Source of the DNA: Sphingomonas arenae
Lineage (GTDB): Bacteria; Pseudomonadota; Alphaproteobacteria; Sphingomonadales; Sphingomonadaceae
Direction of reading: 5' to 3'
DNA length: 64,000 bases
Assembly (NCBI RefSeq): GCF_016924655.1
Contig: NZ_JAFFJU010000001.1
Coordinates: 806,001-870,000, forward strand
Part shown: one piece after another, positions 6,967 to 15,875 of the stretch
How positions within the stretch are numbered: position 1 is the first letter of the stretch
Layout of the letters: the number at the start of each line of letters is the position of its first letter
Notes under the pieces: model-generated
Databases searched by the model: none
What the model was told of the DNA's origin: nothing
What the model saw: only the letters and a program-made list of their open reading frames with translations
Translations under genes and position numbers: made by a program

Positions 6967-9546
6967 ATGGATTTCGAGAAACTGACCGATCGCGCCAAGG
7001 GCTTTCTGCAGGCGGCGCAGACCATTGCCGTGCGCGAGCATCATCAGCGGATCGCGCCGGCCCATCTGCTCAAGGCGCTGCTCGACGACGAGCAGGGCAT
7101 GGCCGCGGGCCTGATCAACGCGGCGGGCGGGGACGGCAAGGCGGCCCAACGTGAGACGGACGCGCTGGTGGCAAAGATTCCGGCGGTGACGGGTTCGGGT
7201 GCGGCCAGTGCGCCGGCGCTGGACGGTGACACGATCCGCATCCTCGACCAGGCCGAGCAGGTCGCGAAGAAGAGCGGTGACAGCTACGTCACCGTCGAAC
7301 GCATCCTGCTGGCAATGGCGCTGGCCAAGGGCACGGACGTGGGCAACGCGCTGCAGCGTGCCGGCCTAACGCCGCAGAACCTCAACGCTGCGATCGACAA
7401 GCTGCGCGGCGGACGGACGGCGGATACGCAGGGCGCCGAGGATCGCTACGACGCGCTGAAGAAATTCGCGCGCGACCTTACGGAAGCGGCCCGCGCGGGC
7501 AAGCTGGACCCGGTCATTGGCCGCGACGAGGAGATCCGCCGCACCGTTCAGGTGCTGGCCCGCCGGACCAAGAACAACCCGGTGCTGATCGGGGAGCCGG
7601 GCGTCGGCAAGACGGCGATCGCGGAAGGGCTTGCCCTGCGCATCGCCAACGGTGACGTGCCGGACGGGATCAAGGACAAGAAGCTGCTGAGCCTCGACAT
7701 GGGCTCGCTGATCGCCGGCGCGAAGTACCGCGGGGAGTTCGAGGAGCGGCTGAAGGGCGTGCTCGACGAGGTCAAGCAGGCCGAGGGCGACATCATCCTG
7801 TTCATCGACGAGATGCACACCCTCGTCGGTGCAGGGAAGAGCGAGGGCGCGATGGACGCGTCCAACCTCCTGAAGCCCGCGCTGGCCCGTGGCGAGCTGC
7901 ACTGCATCGGCGCGACCACGCTCGACGAATATCGCAAGCATGTTGAAAAGGATGCGGCGCTGGAGCGGCGTTTCCAGCCGGTGTTCGTGGGCGAGCCAAC
8001 GGTGGAGGACACCATCTCGATCCTCCGCGGGCTGAAGGAGAAGTACGAGCTCCACCACGGCGTGCGGATCACGGACGCGGCGATCGTCGCGGCGGCGACG
8101 CTGTCCAACCGTTACATTTCCGACCGCTTCCTGCCGGACAAGGCGATCGACCTGATGGACGAGGCGGCGTCGCGAATCCGCATGGAGGTCGAGTCCAAGC
8201 CCGAGGAGATCGAGAACCTCGACCGCCGGATCATCCAGCTCAAGATCGAGCGCGAGGCGCTGAAGAAGGAGACGGATGCGGCATCCAAGGAGCGGCTGAC
8301 CAAGCTGGAAGCGGAGCTTGCCAACCTGGAACAGCAGGCGAGCGAGCTGACGACGCGCTGGCAGGCGGAAAAGGAGCAGATCGCCACTACGACCAAGCTG
8401 CAGGAGCAGATCGACCAGGCTCGACTGGAGCTGGAACAGGCGCAGCGCTCGGGCGACCTCGCCAAGGCGGGCGAGCTCCAGTACGGGCGCCTGCCGCAGC
8501 TTGAGAAGCAGCTGGAGGAGGCGCGCGCCGCGACCCAGCATGCCATGCTTCGCGAGGAGGTTACCGACCAGGATATCGCGGGCGTGGTCAGCCGCTGGAC
8601 CGGCGTTCCGGTCGAGCGGATGCTGGAGGGCGAGCGAGCCAAGCTGCTCGGCATGGAGCAGGCGATCGGCGCACGGGTCATCGGGCAGGAGGATGCGGTG
8701 AAGGCCGTGTCCGCCGCGGTGCGCCGGGCACGTGCGGGGCTGCAGGATCCGAACCGGCCGCTGGGCTCCTTCCTGTTCCTCGGGCCGACGGGCGTCGGTA
8801 AGACCGAGCTGACGAAGGCGCTGGCTGAGTTCCTGTTCGACGACCCCACGGCCATGGTCCGGATCGACATGTCGGAGTTCATGGAGAAGCATGCGGTCGC
8901 GAGGCTGATCGGCGCTCCTCCGGGCTATGTCGGCTATGAGGAAGGCGGCGTGCTGACCGAGGCGGTGCGGCGCCGCCCTTATCAGGTCGTGCTGTTCGAC
9001 GAGGTCGAGAAAGCGCACGCGGACGTGTTCAATGTGCTCCTGCAGGTGCTCGACGACGGGCGGCTGACGGACGGCCAGGGGCGCACGGTGGACTTCACCA
9101 ACACCCTGATCATCCTCACGTCCAACCTGGGGTCGCAGTATCTTGCATCACTCGGCGAGAACGAACCCGCCGAGAAGGTCGAGAGCCAGGTGATGGAGGT
9201 GGTTCGAGGGCACTTCCGGCCGGAATTCCTCAACCGCCTGGACGAGATCATCCTCTTCCACCGGCTGAGCGCGAGCCACATGGGGCCGATCGTGGACATC
9301 CAGGTGAAGCGTCTCGGCAAGCTGCTGGAAGACCGGAAGATCAGGCTCGATCTGACCGACGCGGCGCGGGCGTGGCTGGGGCGGGTCGGCTACGATCCGG
9401 TCTATGGCGCGCGGCCGCTCAAGCGGGCGGTGCAGAAGTATCTGCAGGACCCACTGGCGGATCGCATCCTCTCAGGCGAGGTCCGGGACGGTCAGACCGT
9501 CCGGGTGGACGAAGGCGACGGTGGGCTGGTGATCCAGCCCGCCTGA
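6967..9546 (+). CDS. clpB: ATP-dependent disaggregase chaperone ClpB
   Basis: An 859-residue, full-length ClpB, the Hsp100 AAA+ chaperone that rescues aggregated proteins with DnaK in the cytoplasm. Domains in order: Clp N domain (1-145), first AAA+ module with Walker A GEPGVGKT near 209-216 and Walker [11 protein letters not shown], the long coiled-coil middle domain (about 400-520, Glu/Lys/Gln-rich), and the second AAA+ module with GPTGVGKTE near 608-616 and [11 protein letters not shown]. The C-terminal D2-small domain ends in VIQPA. The middle domain separates it from ClpA/ClpC. AGGA lies five bases before the ATG. Single gene, probably heat-induced. Confidence 0.98.
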   Translation: MDFEKLTDRAKGFLQAAQTIAVREHHQRIAPAHLLKALLDDEQGMAAGLINAAGGDGKAAQRETDALVAKIPAVTGSGAASAPALDGDTIRILDQAEQVAKKSGDSYVTVERILLAMALAKGTDVGNALQRAGLTPQNLNAAIDKLRGGRTADTQGAEDRYDALKKFARDLTEAARAGKLDPVIGRDEEIRRTVQVLARRTKNNPVLIGEPGVGKTAIAEGLALRIANGDVPDGIKDKKLLSLDMGSLIAGAKYRGEFEERLKGVLDEVKQAEGDIILFIDEMHTLVGAGKSEGAMDASNLLKPALARGELHCIGATTLDEYRKHVEKDAALERRFQPVFVGEPTVEDTISILRGLKEKYELHHGVRITDAAIVAAATLSNRYISDRFLPDKAIDLMDEAASRIRMEVESKPEEIENLDRRIIQLKIEREALKKETDAASKERLTKLEAELANLEQQASELTTRWQAEKEQIATTTKLQEQIDQARLELEQAQRSGDLAKAGELQYGRLPQLEKQLEEARAATQHAMLREEVTDQDIAGVVSRWTGVPVERMLEGERAKLLGMEQAIGARVIGQEDAVKAVSAAVRRARAGLQDPNRPLGSFLFLGPTGVGKTELTKALAEFLFDDPTAMVRIDMSEFMEKHAVARLIGAPPGYVGYEEGGVLTEAVRRRPYQVVLFDEVEKAHADVFNVLLQVLDDGRLTDGQGRTVDFTNTLIILTSNLGSQYLASLGENEPAEKVESQVMEVVRGHFRPEFLNRLDEIILFHRLSASHMGPIVDIQVKRLGKLLEDRKIRLDLTDAARAWLGRVGYDPVYGARPLKRAVQKYLQDPLADRILSGEVRDGQTVRVDEGDGGLVIQPA

Positions 9547-9559
9547 GGTCGTCCTGAAT

Positions 9560-9844
9560 TCAGCAGGCGGGGGCGCCGGTGTGGGTGTTGATCGTCGCGC
9601 AGGGGCCGTTCGGACTCATCTGCGCGCGGTCGATCGCCTCCTTGTCGAGGCGGCGGCGCTGCTCCCACTCGGCGCGGGTTCCGCAGACCCGTTTCACCGC
9701 AAGCCGGCTGCCGGTATGGACGATGTCCTCGCACACCTTTTCGTTGGGGTCCTTGGCCTTCGGGGCCTTTTGCGCCGGAGTTGCCGGGGCAGTGCCGGAG
9801 AGGGCGAAGCTGGCGGCGGACAGGAGCATGAGGAGCTGCTTCAT
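9560..9844 (-). CDS. Small secreted protein with two conserved cysteines (paralogue 1)
   Basis: A 94-residue protein of unknown function. It starts at an ATG preceded by GAAAGGGA. The signal peptide MKQLLMLLSAASFALSGTAPA is followed by a Lys/Ala/Pro stretch, then a core with KVCEDIVHTGSRLAVKRVC and TRAEWEQRRRLDKEAIDRAQ. It ends in a short tail with two more cysteines (PCATINTHTGAPAC). The core is clearly paralogous to the protein at 10717-10989, which lacks the tail. The two flank a PKHD-type hydroxylase on the same strand. Likely periplasmic. Confidence 0.8.
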   Translation of the reverse strand: MKQLLMLLSAASFALSGTAPATPAQKAPKAKDPNEKVCEDIVHTGSRLAVKRVCGTRAEWEQRRRLDKEAIDRAQMSPNGPCATINTHTGAPAC

Positions 9845-9937
9845 CGGGAATCCCTTTCGGCTGGGCCCTGGGTTCGCCGAGGCGTTATCGCTCAAGATGA
9901 GGCGTCGCCGAAACGGTTTTCGACCGACGGGCGAACG

Positions 9938-10600
9938 TCAGGGCTTGTCGGACCAGTAGCGGAGCAGGTTGGACTGGACGAGCTGCAGGCGGGAGAAGTT
10001 CTCCGGCTGCATGGTGAGGCCCTCCAGCGCCGCGACTTCGTTCAGGTCGAACAGCAAGTTGCGGCGGAAGGGATCGGGGATGCGGCTCTGGATGAAGGCG
10101 ATCGCGACCAGCCGCTCGCCGCTGGTGACCCGCTCGACCTCGTGGAAGGTATCGGACGGGTAGATGATCGCCTCCCCAGGCTGAAGCTTGAAGCGGATGC
10201 TGGCATCGCCCAAGCGGATGTGCAGCGCGCCGCCTTCGTAGCTGCCCGGATCGTTGAGGAAGACGGTGCAGCTCAAGTCGCTGCGCACGACCGCGTTGCC
10301 GAGGTTCAGGAAGGCCGCATCGGCATGGGCGCCGTAGTACATGCCCGGCTGGTACTTGGTGAGCAGCGGCGGCGTGATCTTCTGGGGAAAGGCGAACTCG
10401 CGGAATTCCTCGCTGCGGCCGAACGCCTGAAGGATCAGCTGCGCCGAAGCCTGCCCCGCGTTCGGCTCGTGCAACTGCTGATTGTTCTTGGCCTTGTTGT
10501 GCGGGTTCGAGATCCGGCCGTCGACGAAGTGGCTCGCGGCGGCGATGCGCCGGCACTCCGCGACTTCCGCCTCGGTGAGCAGCGGCAGGATGCGGTACAT
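9938..10600 (-). CDS. PKHD-type Fe(II)/2-oxoglutarate hydroxylase (PiuC/YbiX family)
   Basis: A 220-residue non-haem iron dioxygenase. Iron ligands are visible as His91-x-Asp93 in GAHADAAF and His152 in TFHEVERV, with Arg162 (GERLVAIAF) for 2-oxoglutarate. The N-terminus (MYRILPLLTEAEV) and length match the PiuC/YbiX group. In many proteobacteria these genes sit beside TonB-dependent iron-complex receptors. Here it lies in the same minus-strand block as a TonB receptor, but 5.3 kb downstream. GAAGGAAGA precedes the ATG at good spacing. Its natural substrate is not known for the family. Confidence 0.92.
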   Translation of the reverse strand: MYRILPLLTEAEVAECRRIAAASHFVDGRISNPHNKAKNNQQLHEPNAGQASAQLILQAFGRSEEFREFAFPQKITPPLLTKYQPGMYYGAHADAAFLNLGNAVVRSDLSCTVFLNDPGSYEGGALHIRLGDASIRFKLQPGEAIIYPSDTFHEVERVTSGERLVAIAFIQSRIPDPFRRNLLFDLNEVAALEGLTMQPENFSRLQLVQSNLLRYWSDKP

Positions 10601-10716
10601 TCGGGCGTCTTCCTTCGCTCGGCGTGGCAGGACATCTGCGCGCCGGCCCCGGACTGTGCAGGACGGGGTCGGGAGGTCAATGGGCTAGTCCAGGCGGAAG
10701 CGCTCAGGCGCGGCGA

Positions 10717-10989
10717 TCATTCACCCTTGGTCCCGCGCATCGTCTGCGCGCGCTCAATCTCCTGCTGGTCAGCGCGGCGCCGCTCAGCCCACTGCGCGCG
10801 GGTCATGCAGACCTTCTTGGTCGCGAGCCGGCTGCCGATCACTTCCGTCTTCTCGCAGACGACCTCATCCATGTTGCGCGCCTTGGGAGCTTTCGCCGCG
10901 GGCGCCTCGGCCGACTGAGCGGAAGCGGGCAAGATCCCGGTCAGGGTCATGGCGGCGGCGATGGTTGCTGCTGCAAGCTTGCTGTTCAT
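10717..10989 (-). CDS. Small secreted protein with two conserved cysteines (paralogue 2)
   Basis: A 90-residue protein of unknown function with signal peptide MNSKLAAATIAAAMTLTGILPASAQ, an Ala/Lys/Pro linker (PAAKAPKARN), then VVCEKTEVIGSRLATKKVC and TRAQWAERRRADQQEIERAQ. The core aligns with the protein at 9560-9844: Cys-Glu, about 14 residues, then Lys/Arg-Val-Cys and a basic helix. The two cysteines may form a disulphide in the periplasm. It sits between the PKHD hydroxylase and the 2OG-Fe(II) oxygenase, all on the minus strand, so the pair probably arose by local duplication around the hydroxylase gene. Confidence 0.8.
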   Translation of the reverse strand: MNSKLAAATIAAAMTLTGILPASAQSAEAPAAKAPKARNMDEVVCEKTEVIGSRLATKKVCMTRAQWAERRRADQQEIERAQTMRGTKGE

Positions 10990-11092
10990 TGCGACGCCCT
11001 CAAACTGCGATCGGCCATCACGCCAACCTGAGTGCCCGAGTGAATCCGCGCCGCCCGTTTGCGAGCAAGCCGGATTCGACGAACGACACCCG

Positions 11093-12589
11093 TCAGCGGG
11101 GCGGAGCGATATCGAACGCCGTTGTCAGGCGCTCCCCCGCTGCGAAGGGGATGGTGCCGTGCCACATCATGGAGGGGAACAGGACCAGCCGGCCAACCTT
11201 CGGCTCGACCGTCCGGAATGGCTCGAGTCCGCTGCCGAGCGAGTCCTGTGGTTGACCGAGGGTCAGCCAGCCCTCCGAACCGTCGAGCCGCGCGGGGAGG
11301 TCGACGTAAAGGGCGGAGCTGATCCACCCCTGCGGATGGACGTGCTGGCTGTGGAAGCCCTGCCCGGTCAGGCACACCGACCAGCTTCCCGCAAAGCGGA
11401 TCGGGCGGTCGCGAGCGTGCAGAAGCATGGGGTGGGTGGGATCGGGCGGCGGCAGCTTCGCGCGGTACTCCTCCACGGCGGTGACGATCGCCGCGCGCAG
11501 CTGGCGGATCGAAGGCTCGATGCGGGAGAAAAGGGGTCCGTCGGTCTGCGTGCCTCCGCGCACGGACTGATCGAGGAAGCGCCCTGAGCGCGCATGAATG
11601 CGGCGCAGGTCGGCAGCCACTGCGCCGAAGTCCACGGTGCCGCTGAGTTCGAGCACCTGGACCATGCCGTCCTGCCCCTCGAGCCACTCCCAGCGCGGGT
11701 CGCCCGACTGGCGCCACGCGATAGCGGCATAGGACCAGAACAGGTGGGCGTCGTCGCCGTGCAGCCACCTGTCCGCAAGCTGGCCGAGCGCCCCCAGGTT
11801 GCCGACGCGGACCAGATGTCGGGCGAGGAGCACCGCATGGTGGACGTGGCGTGGCTCACCAAGCCGGGCGAAGGCAGGGCCCGCCTGATCGTCGCGGCGG
11901 CTGTCCGAGAGGGCAGCCGCGCGAGCAAGGGCGAAGCGGGATTCGTCGCGGGTCGCGGCGATCGCCTGGTCGGCGAGCTGCCATGCCTCGTCGAAGCGCT
12001 CGGCCCGGTTTAGGATCTGGAGCGCGGCATCCCACAGGCTCGGGTCGGTGGGAGCCCGGGCAAGCGCGGGCTGGATCGTCGCCATCGCGTCCGCCGCTCG
12101 CCCGCACATCGCCGCGAGCTGCGCGTAGTGGACGTGTCCCGCCGCCCATTGAGGGCTGCCCGCGAGGAGGCCGGACAGCCGGTCGAGGGCAAGCGCCCCC
12201 TCCCCCATCGCATAGTGCGCGGCGCACCAGCCGAGCCAGACCTCACCGGAAGGAGAGAGACGCAGCGCCGCTTCGAACAGCCCGCGTGCATCCACGCCCG
12301 CTTCCAGAGCGGCCCGGGCGCGACCATGCGCGATCAGGGGGTCGGCCGGGGCAAGGTCCGCGGCCGTGGCGAAGGCGGCCATGGCCTCGGTGAGTTGACC
12401 GAGGGAGCGGTGGAGGAGGCCGGTCCACTGCCACAGACGCGCGCTTCGCAGCCGTTCCGCGGCGGGCTGGACGAGAGCCAGCGCGGCCTCCTCCTCGGCC
12501 TCGGCCAGCGCGGCTCGGGCGAGGTCCTCCAGCGCGTCAGGCGTGTTGGTGCCGGTCCTTGCCGCGGCGAGGGCGGCGCGAAAGCTCAC
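11093..12589 (-). CDS. TPR-containing putative 2OG-Fe(II) oxygenase
   Basis: A 498-residue protein. Residues 1 to about 300 are Ala/Leu-rich helical repeats of TPR type (for example LWQWTGLLHRSLGQLTEA). The C-terminal 200 residues match the 2OG-FeII_Oxy_5 family: GFHSQHVHPQGW near 411-422, distal His in MMWHGT near 477 and Arg at 487. The substrate is unknown; the TPR part may dock a protein or peptide. The GTG start overlaps the stop of the upstream Asp/Asn hydroxylase (GTGA), so translation is probably coupled. It is the third enzyme of the block behind the TonB receptor. Confidence 0.87.
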   Translation of the reverse strand: MSFRAALAAARTGTNTPDALEDLARAALAEAEEEAALALVQPAAERLRSARLWQWTGLLHRSLGQLTEAMAAFATAADLAPADPLIAHGRARAALEAGVDARGLFEAALRLSPSGEVWLGWCAAHYAMGEGALALDRLSGLLAGSPQWAAGHVHYAQLAAMCGRAADAMATIQPALARAPTDPSLWDAALQILNRAERFDEAWQLADQAIAATRDESRFALARAAALSDSRRDDQAGPAFARLGEPRHVHHAVLLARHLVRVGNLGALGQLADRWLHGDDAHLFWSYAAIAWRQSGDPRWEWLEGQDGMVQVLELSGTVDFGAVAADLRRIHARSGRFLDQSVRGGTQTDGPLFSRIEPSIRQLRAAIVTAVEEYRAKLPPPDPTHPMLLHARDRPIRFAGSWSVCLTGQGFHSQHVHPQGWISSALYVDLPARLDGSEGWLTLGQPQDSLGSGLEPFRTVEPKVGRLVLFPSMMWHGTIPFAAGERLTTAFDIAPPR

Positions 12590-13740
12590 AGCCCACCCGG
12601 GCCCTGACCATCCGCCGCCATCAGGGCCGTCACAGCCTCGCGCTCCGCGGCCGTCAGCTCGGGCGCCCACACATCGAAGATGAAGACCACGCGCAGCTGG
12701 TCGGTCGGGTTCAGCGCTTCATGTTCGATCGTGTCGTCGAACACGAAGGCTTGCCCGCGCTGCCAGTAGCGCGTCTCGGCTCCTACCCGGAACCAGCAGC
12801 CTTCGGGGACGATCAGTGGCAGGTGGCACACGAGGCGCGTGTTGCTGACCCCGACGTGCGGGGGGATGGCGGTGTTCGGCGCAAGGAGCGAGAACATCGC
12901 GTTTGGCGAGGCGCCGGGCACCTGCGGCTGCGGCAGGCCGGACAACAGCGCCATCGAGCGGGGGCAATGTTCGACATTGGCGCTGACCGGGCGGCCGCGG
13001 TCGAGCAGGTGGATGGCCGTCCAATTGCGATTGCGGTTGAGCGGCTTCCACTGATCCATCGGCAGGTGGTCGTCATACTGAATGTAGGGCACCAGCTCGG
13101 CGCGCTCCGACATCATGACCGCCTTGAGTTCCTCCGCGATCACGTCGGTCGCGGCTTCGAGCCGGTCGAGCCAGGGGAAGAGGGATCGGGGGTGGAACTC
13201 GCGCTCCGGCAGCGCAGGGAAGTGATAGTGAGTCGGCTCGCTATGGTAGGGCCGCGTCTTGCGCAGGACGTTGCTGCGGAAGCGAGCGATGCGGTCGCGC
13301 TCGTCCGGCGTGGCGCTCTGCTCGACCGCTGTCATGGAGGCTGCAAGCCGCATTTCACGTTCCGACAGCCACGCGGCATGACGCTCCCGCGCCTCGGCCA
13401 GCACGGGCGCGAACTGCGGCGGAAGCTCTCCGGCCGGCTGCTGGGCCAAGGCGTGCCCCCAGGCTTCGCCCGCCTGCGGGTCGTCGAGGCGCTGGAGAAG
13501 ACTTGCACGCAGGAGCAATGCGGCGAAGTCGCGCGGGGTGAAGGCCAGGGCGCGGTCGACCGCGACCAGGGCTGCCCGGGGCCGGCCGGCGGCGCGTTCC
13601 ACAGCAGCGAGCCGCAGCCACACCGCCTCGGAGCCGCCTCCCTCCCCGGCCCGCTTGAGCAGTTCACGGGCGCCGGCCAGATCCCCTGCGCCTGCGGCCC
13701 GGTCTGCCTGGTCGATGAGGGAGCGTTCGGCGGGCTGCAT
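12586..13740 (-). CDS. Aspartyl/asparaginyl beta-hydroxylase with N-terminal TPR-like region
   Basis: A 384-residue protein. Residues 1-120 form TPR-like helices (LAAVERAAGRPRAALVAVDR...). Residues 200-370 are the Asp/Asn beta-hydroxylase domain (PF05118 type): the GASPNAMFSLLAPNTAIPPHVGVSNTR region with His295 and Arg302, then His340 in TIEHEALNPTD and Arg350. Family members hydroxylate Asp/Asn residues, or related groups in lipids or peptides, using Fe(II) and 2-oxoglutarate. The start overlaps the sulfotransferase stop as TGATG, and its own stop overlaps the next start, so the three enzymes form a tight translational unit. Confidence 0.92.
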   Translation of the reverse strand: MQPAERSLIDQADRAAGAGDLAGARELLKRAGEGGGSEAVWLRLAAVERAAGRPRAALVAVDRALAFTPRDFAALLLRASLLQRLDDPQAGEAWGHALAQQPAGELPPQFAPVLAEARERHAAWLSEREMRLAASMTAVEQSATPDERDRIARFRSNVLRKTRPYHSEPTHYHFPALPEREFHPRSLFPWLDRLEAATDVIAEELKAVMMSERAELVPYIQYDDHLPMDQWKPLNRNRNWTAIHLLDRGRPVSANVEHCPRSMALLSGLPQPQVPGASPNAMFSLLAPNTAIPPHVGVSNTRLVCHLPLIVPEGCWFRVGAETRYWQRGQAFVFDDTIEHEALNPTDQLRVVFIFDVWAPELTAAEREAVTALMAADGQGPGGL

Positions 13741-15752
13741 CAGACCGAATAGCCGAACTTGTCGATCCAGGGCTGGAGCACCGGGAGCACCGGCTCGAGA
13801 TGGGTGCGGTACTTTTCCCAGCGGCCGGATGCGCGCTTGTAGAGCGGCTCCGTCACCTGGGCGTAGCTGGCGGTCTTGATCCGGCCGCGATCCCTGGCGG
13901 TCGCCTGGTGGTCGAGGACGCGATCGCTCCAGTCGAGACCGAGGAAGGCGGACAGGGCGCGGAGCTCCTGCTCGGGATCGGTGACTACCGCCTCGTAGCG
14001 AACCTGGTGGAGCGGGAGCCCGAGCAGTTCCTGCGCGCGCTCGAGGTTGCGGAAGGTGAGATCGTAGAGCTCGGCCGCGGTCGCCACGTCGAGGAAGCTC
14101 GCCATGCCGTCGTTCAGCCGGAAGTTGGTGATGACGCAGCTCAGCACCACGTCGCACGGGTGCCGCAGTGCCAGGATGATGCGCGCGTCCGGGAACAGGC
14201 GAGCGATCCACGGCAGCATGTTGGACGCGAGCGGGTTCTTGTCGATCAGCAGGCTGCCCGGCGCGAGCGGCGCCAGCGTGGCGGCGCGCGCGAAGTAGGC
14301 GTCGCGGGCGGCCTGGATCTGCGCATCGGCGAGGTCCGGGAGGGCGGTCACGTCCGGCAGGAGCTGCTGCGCGTCGCGGAGGGCCGGTTCCTCTTCCAGC
14401 ACCTCGAGCCCCGGATGGCCCATCAGCATGGTGTCGAGCAGGGTCGTGCCCGAGCGCGGGAAGCCGAGCAGGAAAGCGGGCGAGGAGCGGACGTCGGTCG
14501 GCTGGAACGGCCTCCACCGAGCCTGCCACGCGGGGGTGAGGCTGGCGGTCTGTGCCCGAACCTGCGCGCGGTAGGAGGCGCCCCGGCTGACCGGATCGGA
14601 AGGGTCGGCGATGGCGAGCGCGTTCATTCGGCCAAAGGCGCCGAACGCCTCGTCGTAACGCCCGGCCCCGTCGAGCAGCTGGCCGAGCAGGTGGGTCCGA
14701 CGCGGGGTCTCGAGCTCGTCCGGAACCTGTTCCAGCGCGACGAGGCCCTGATCGAACCGCTTGGCCCGGCGGTGGTCCATGGCCCGGATGAAGTTCAGCG
14801 CGTCGGCTCGGACGGCCTTGGCTTCCGCTTCCCGGGCGAGGGCGGCCAGTTCCTCGGTCCGGTTGGTGAGCTCGAACACGGATGCGAGGCCGAGATTGCC
14901 GACCGGGTGAGCCGGATCGAGCGCGATGGCGCGGCGATACTCCCGCTCAGCCGCGGGATAATCGAGCAGGCGGACGTGATGGCTGGCGAGCCCCACGAGA
15001 AGATCGATGTTGGAGCGGTCGCGCGCAACCGCCTCACGAATGGGCCCCAGCGCATCCTCGTCGCGGCCCTGGTCGCGGCGGAGCGCGTGCAGTTGCAGAA
15101 GCGCGGTGGTGTCGTCCGGAAACTCGTCTGCAAGCGCTTGGAGCAGCTGTTCGGCCTCGGCTCCCTCACCCGTTTCGGCGAGAGCTTGAGCGAGATTCAG
15201 GCGAACGGCGGCGGAGCCGGGCGCAATCTGCGCGGCCTGGCGAAGTGCGGCGACGCTGCCGGGGAAGTCGCCGGCGCAGCGGCGCGCATTGCCGAGGTTG
15301 TTCCACGCTTCCCAGTCGTCCGGCTCGGCCGCCAGGATGGTGTCGTAGGCCTGAACGGCGATGTCGAACCGCTCGGCAAGTTGGGCACAGAATGCTCGGA
15401 GCCGTAGCAGACGGAGCGAAGGATCAGCAGCGGCCGCGGCTTGTGTGGCGACGTCGAGGGCGGCCGCATAGTCCTTGTTCTCGGTCAGCGCGGTCGCGAG
15501 ATTGGTGCGGATGAGCAGGTCGTCAGGTCGCTCGTCGAGCGCATGGCGCAGGTGACCGATCCCGGCGGCAAGGTCGCCCGAGCGGGACCAGAGCATTCCG
15601 AGCATGGCATGAAGGGCGGCGCCGTCGTTGCCGGCCGCAAGGGCGCGTTCGCCGATAGCGCAGGCCTCGGCCAGCTGCCCGCGCCCGGCGGCGCTCATCG
15701 CCTGGCGGATTGCTGCGACCGTGTCCGGATCGAGTTGAGCAGGCTGGTTCAT
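13740..15752 (-). CDS. TPR-containing sulfotransferase
   Basis: A 670-residue cytoplasmic enzyme. About 400 residues of TPR repeats (for example WEAWNNLGNARRCAGDFPGS) precede a sulfotransferase domain. The PAPS 5'-phosphosulfate loop GFPRSGTT is near 430-437 and the 3'-phosphate motif LALRHPCDVVLSC is near 526, followed by NFRLNDGMASFLD. It transfers sulfate from PAPS to an unknown acceptor; large TPR domains in this family resemble tyrosylprotein sulfotransferase partners. The ATG at 15752 removes a 29-residue upstream extension lacking a ribosome site. It is the first enzyme after the TonB receptor, separated from it by a terminator-like hairpin. Confidence 0.92.
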   Translation of the reverse strand: MNQPAQLDPDTVAAIRQAMSAAGRGQLAEACAIGERALAAGNDGAALHAMLGMLWSRSGDLAAGIGHLRHALDERPDDLLIRTNLATALTENKDYAAALDVATQAAAAADPSLRLLRLRAFCAQLAERFDIAVQAYDTILAAEPDDWEAWNNLGNARRCAGDFPGSVAALRQAAQIAPGSAAVRLNLAQALAETGEGAEAEQLLQALADEFPDDTTALLQLHALRRDQGRDEDALGPIREAVARDRSNIDLLVGLASHHVRLLDYPAAEREYRRAIALDPAHPVGNLGLASVFELTNRTEELAALAREAEAKAVRADALNFIRAMDHRRAKRFDQGLVALEQVPDELETPRRTHLLGQLLDGAGRYDEAFGAFGRMNALAIADPSDPVSRGASYRAQVRAQTASLTPAWQARWRPFQPTDVRSSPAFLLGFPRSGTTLLDTMLMGHPGLEVLEEEPALRDAQQLLPDVTALPDLADAQIQAARDAYFARAATLAPLAPGSLLIDKNPLASNMLPWIARLFPDARIILALRHPCDVVLSCVITNFRLNDGMASFLDVATAAELYDLTFRNLERAQELLGLPLHQVRYEAVVTDPEQELRALSAFLGLDWSDRVLDHQATARDRGRIKTASYAQVTEPLYKRASGRWEKYRTHLEPVLPVLQPWIDKFGYSV

Positions 15753-15820
15753 CTGTTCTGGTGTGTAGCGCGTTGCCGTCCGCTTGCCAGTGGGCTTCGC
15801 GTCCCGGCGCGAAGGCCAAG

Positions 15821-15853
15821 AAAAAGGGGCGGCGGACATGATCCGCCACCCCC
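15821..15853 (-). terminator. Rho-independent terminator after the TonB receptor
   Basis: On the minus strand an 11-bp GC-rich stem (GGGGTGGCGGA pairing with TCCGCCGCCCC, one G-T pair, 5-base loop) is followed by TTTTTCTT. It lies 23 bases past the receptor stop and 68 bases before the sulfotransferase start. It should cut most read-through from the receptor into the enzyme genes, or set their level by partial termination. Confidence 0.8.
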
Positions 15854-15875
15854 TCTTCAGCGCATTCGTCGAGAC

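Noticed and set aside
7366-9018. A 550-residue open frame antisense to clpB
   Set aside because: Mirror frame of a fully conserved ClpB; its composition (Leu/Arg/Gln/His) is typical of antisense shadows.
13800-15407. A 535-residue open frame antisense to the sulfotransferase
   Set aside because: No recognisable domain, and the opposite strand carries the TPR and PAPS motifs.
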